Shown here piece by piece: positions 61,401 to 64,000 of a stretch of DNA of 64,000 nucleotides (positions within the stretch are counted from its first letter, which is position 1; each line of letters starts with the position of its first letter). The notes beneath the pieces are model-generated. The model was given only the letters and a program-made list of their open reading frames with translations. It was not told where the DNA came from and did no database searches. The DNA is taken from the NCBI RefSeq assembly GCF_000090795.2, contig NW_003546244.1:868821-932820 (forward strand), given 5' to 3'. Both the position numbers and the translations under genes were made by a program. This stretch comes from Amphimedon queenslandica (lineage: Eukaryota > Porifera > Demospongiae > Haplosclerida > Niphatidae).

Positions 61401-63309
61401 ACTGTCTTTTTCACCATTCATTTATATTGTTTTATCACCATCATCATCATCATCTTTATAATTTTATAGCCTAACATGACGATGACCGAAATACTACGTC
61501 ACCTCAATCGCAAGCATCGTCACGGTGGCAGCATATCTCCGAGTAGCAGTCACTCTAGTCTCAGTATCGAGTCTGCCAAGTCCAATCAAGCCACAGGTGG
61601 TGGGTGGGATGACCATACGTTGCATGATACTCACATTACACTTTGTTTTCCCATAGCATCAGCTGAAGCTGTCGCTGCTGCTAAGAAAGCTCAGCAAGAG
61701 ATGTACGGTGCTCTGTCGACTACTAGAGATGAGCTTGTTGATAAGTTAGAAAAGAAACTCACGGCATATAAGGATCTTTTACTGAAAGAAATGGTAAAGT
61801 GAATCTCTTTCAGTCTTTACCTTGCATTTTCATATTTTATCTTTTAGCAAATAACTGGCGTACCACCTGAAGGATTAACTGCCGAAGAAATTGAAAAAAT
61901 GAGAACAAAGTTTGGAATAAATTTTAAATTTTCTAAATTCGTACTGGACAGAGGAGAATCCGTGGTAATCATAGCGACATCATTTGAATTTGTAAAAATA
62001 ATTAGAATTCCTTGAATGTTTGATGCATTGAAAGGAGCCAGATTTCGATTGTTTATCATTCTTAGTAATTTGGCATATTTTAAAGCATTAAGTTGTTGTC
62101 CTGTTAGGCAGTTAGGTACTTCTCCTACATGCATAATGTGATTGTCAGTGATTGCAGTGCTTATAAGTCATTTATTTGGAGTAACATGCTACTTTATTAT
62201 TATAATAGGGTGAAGGTGATGCTATAGAGGAGCTAGAAAAGCAGTTAGAAGTTCAGTCAGCTATCATTGAAGCAAGCAGGACGTTAGTCGATCAAGCTAA
62301 ATCCCGTGCTATGAAGAAGGATCGCAAGAAAGAAGTAAAACGTGCAGAAGATAAGTATCAGAAGCTAGAGGATAGGCTAGTCGAGCTAAAGAGATCCCAA
62401 AGGAGACCCTATCCTTATGATTCAAGATATGACTCTCCTGGTATGGAATATTGTTCTGCATACTTGCAGTACTTCATTTTATTTCTTTTAGGTTTTTCTC
62501 TTCCACCTCCAAACACTACCGGGTCTTCAACCAGGCGATCTGTCAGACACACTTCGCCTAGCAACTCAACTTCAACCGTAGACGATTCGTATTTGGCAAA
62601 GATGATATTTGACGATTCGCCGCAGCAATTCTCACCTCTTATCACTAATCAAAAAGCGTCTCTACACAAAAGCACTTCGGCACTTCACGACGTGACAGAA
62701 ATGCCCCGCCCTTCCTCTCCCCCCTCCACCCACCGCCAGCTATCGGGATCTAGATCAGCAGCTTATCACGGACACAGCCCTTACCTCCCTCCTGGGGACA
62801 GGTCCCATCACTCAAGCTACATGTCTGATCTTAACGACTCGTTTATCGGGACCGATCAGCAGCAGAGGTCACCGCGTACTAGCGTCACGTCTTTTGGCTC
62901 GGGGAGGTATGACCCTGATGCACTGCGTGGCGGTAGTCTCGCCGCTGATGACATCAGTCATCATTACTCGCGCAATAAACAGAGCAGCCCCATACATGGC
63001 CGCCTCTCTCTTGATAATCGCAGTCCTGGCGGTCCTTATTACAACCAGCACCAGTTGCGGTCGTCTCCGGAGTTGATGAATTCTCCGTCTCATCGCTCGT
63101 CTTATCGTTCTTCTGCCGGTCTCTTTAGTCCTGAGCCACCTCATTTGGCGACTGGAGCTAGGTCCAGGCCACAGTCCTCTCATTCTACTGGTACGCCTCC
63201 CCCTCAGGGGATTGAGTATCATAGTCAGAGAGGAGGTATTCGTAATAATAGAGAGATGGATTTACAGGAAGCACTGCTGATGGATCAAGATGAAGGGACA
63301 CTTGTTTAA
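58432..63309 (+). CDS. FRMD4-like: FERM-domain protein of the FRMD4 family
   Basis: In vertebrates FRMD4A/B link Par3 and cytohesins to Arf6 at epithelial junctions. Start MPETSRECVVILPDDTQITI, then a 1.3-kb intron, then the FERM F1 (HCKMKEKHYFGLVTEGDG, NWLELDKAVLDPAQDLPK). F2 follows (TTVEMLFLQTRKFIEKSEII, LTRGQ-like LSRGEAIFRYLEIVQSLPMY) and F3 (HYFEVKDKNNVPLWLGVGTN, YYKDKKFSVEVY, LLAWYGKNPKVVVAIWKMVR-DQHMFY). After F3 come a helical region (LEKKLTAYKDLLLKEMQITG-VPPEGL...RTKFGINFKF) matching the FRMD4 cytohesin-binding CUPID block, a charged coiled coil (KKDRKKEVKRAEDKYQKLED) and a long Ser/Pro/His-rich disordered tail in the last exon, ending at TAA 63309. The CUPID match separates it from other FERM proteins. 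Confidence 0.9.
61018..61034. repeat. (CT)n tract at an FRMD4 splice acceptor
   Basis: About eight CT units form the polypyrimidine tract just before the acceptor AG near 61039. Confidence 0.8.
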
Positions 63310-63620
63310 TTTTAGAATTATAATGATAATAATAAGTACTACACACTCTGTCTCTCTTTTCTCTACACATTCAGCTATTGTACTATATTCGATGTAGACT
63401 GTATGTTTACTTTTGTGTCAATGATAGTTGTGAAGGGACTAACATTATTATTGTTAATTTTATTTAATTTTAATTAACTTGCGCGGAAATTAATTTTTAT
63501 TGCGCATGCGCAGTTTCTCCGATAAATTGTATTAAAATACGTAGCCTTTCGCCATTTGCTAACAATTTCTCTAGTTCTCAGCACAGTGGTAACAGTCTTC
63601 CTGGCTTTGTTCTGTAGCTG
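63310..63620. promoter_or_regulatory. FRMD4 3' flank and TMEM45-like upstream region with an NRF1-type palindrome
   Basis: The perfect NRF1 consensus TGCGCATGCGCA lies at 63501-63512, about 109 bp before the ATG of the next gene, with GCGCGG just upstream. NRF1 is a promoter-proximal activator in animals. The site resembles the one inside the MITE at 16761-17002, with a similar neighbouring AATTAAT word, so it may be element-derived (inference). Confidence 0.6.
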
Positions 63621-64000
63621 ATGGGTAATTTGGGTGGTCATGTTGTTCCTGGTATTTTTTTCATAATTTATGGGCTCTGGTGGATCATAGCTACATTCTG
63701 ATTATACTTGAGTCAAAAATATCAAGTAAAGCAGCAGAAAAGATTCTTTGATGGTAAAAATATATCCAAACGATCTTACATACCAATGTGTTTTCTTCCA
63801 CAATGGCCAATTGAACCTGTCCTAAAGATATTTTTTGCATCATTGGGAGTTTTCGTAGAAGGATTTTTAACAATGGTGCCCAATGATGACGGCATTGGTG
63901 AACACGTAGGACTAAAAGTCTGGTCACTGCACAATAAAGCCGATGGATCATTTGCACCACAAGCTAAATTGCACCACATCACAATGTACTCCTGTTTTAT
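63621..64000 (+). CDS. TMEM45-like: TMEM45-family multi-pass membrane protein, N-terminal part, with an in-frame TGA or micro-intron
   Basis: The ATG at 63621 gives MGNLGGHVVPGIFFIIYGLW-W, very close to the start of TMEM45A/B ([20 protein letters not shown]). Further on in the same frame come RFFDGKNISKRSYIPMCFLP, KIFFASLGVFVEGFLTMVPN and LHHITMYSCF. The last of these matches the family's block in which NWQHSTMYLFF follows the hydrophobic helix, and the reading runs off the right edge. A single in-frame TGA lies at 63699-63701 between the two parts. Either a very short intron of about 33 bp (GTGGATC...CTTGAG) removes it, or the copy is broken or misread. Vertebrate TMEM45 proteins have about seven spans; their function is poorly known. 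Confidence 0.7.

Noticed and set aside
63699-63701. Selenocysteine reading of the TMEM45 TGA
   Set aside because: TMEM45 proteins are not selenoproteins and the 3' part of the gene is outside the window, so no SECIS element can be judged.
63691-63982. Minus-strand open frames with a good-looking splice donor near 63788
   Set aside because: The plus strand of the same bases encodes TMEM45-like sequence in register with an ATG at 63621; the minus frames match nothing.

Overview
The window is nuclear DNA from an animal, most likely a demosponge close to Amphimedon queenslandica. The evidence is AT-rich sequence, very short GT-AG introns (many of 40-100 bp), metazoan gene families (plexin, IRAK, FRMD4, DNase I, TMEM45), a death-domain/PDZ protein, and an Ig/FN3 receptor built from near-identical repeated modules. 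The species name is inference. A 10-base run of N lies at 14359-14368.

Layout, left to right: Ig/FN3 secreted or surface protein (minus, runs off the left edge); coiled-coil protein with a possible Rab11-FIP-type helix (minus); death-PDZ-SH3 protein (minus); TSR2 (plus); BRE1/RNF20-40 H2B ubiquitin ligase (minus); NDUFA5 (plus); membrane-anchored Slob/PXK-type pseudokinase (minus); IRAK-type kinase (minus); dihydrolipoamide dehydrogenase DLD (plus); plexin A-copy (minus); plexin B-copy (plus); DNase I-like nuclease (minus); FRMD4 FERM protein (plus); TMEM45-like membrane protein (plus, runs off the right edge).

The order is strikingly head-to-head. Five divergent pairs share upstream regions: death-PDZ/TSR2, BRE1/NDUFA5 (92 bp between start codons), IRAK/DLD (about 195 bp), plexin/plexin (2.3 kb) and DNase/FRMD4 (about 313 bp). 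Convergent pairs are also tight (TSR2/BRE1 and NDUFA5/pseudokinase stop codons are about 120 bp apart). Functions are mixed: innate-immune-type signalling (IRAK, death-PDZ), guidance or adhesion receptors (two plexins), chromatin, ribosome maturation and mitochondrial metabolism.

Non-coding structure is rich. Two related tandem-repeat families with about 175-187 bp monomers are scattered through introns and intergenic gaps; the A family carries a perfect 20-bp palindrome and a second small hairpin. There are three MITE-like elements with terminal inverted repeats, a 41-bp minisatellite with a built-in hairpin, a 290-bp polypyrimidine tract, an (AAT)33 tract and many TACATG-type palindromic words.

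The items most worth checking are the duplicated terminal coding exon of DLD, the head-to-head plexin pair, the death-PDZ-SH3 architecture, the palindromic satellite families and the in-frame TGA or micro-intron in the TMEM45-like gene. Exon borders were read by eye from splice signals and family similarity, so they are approximate to a few bases.
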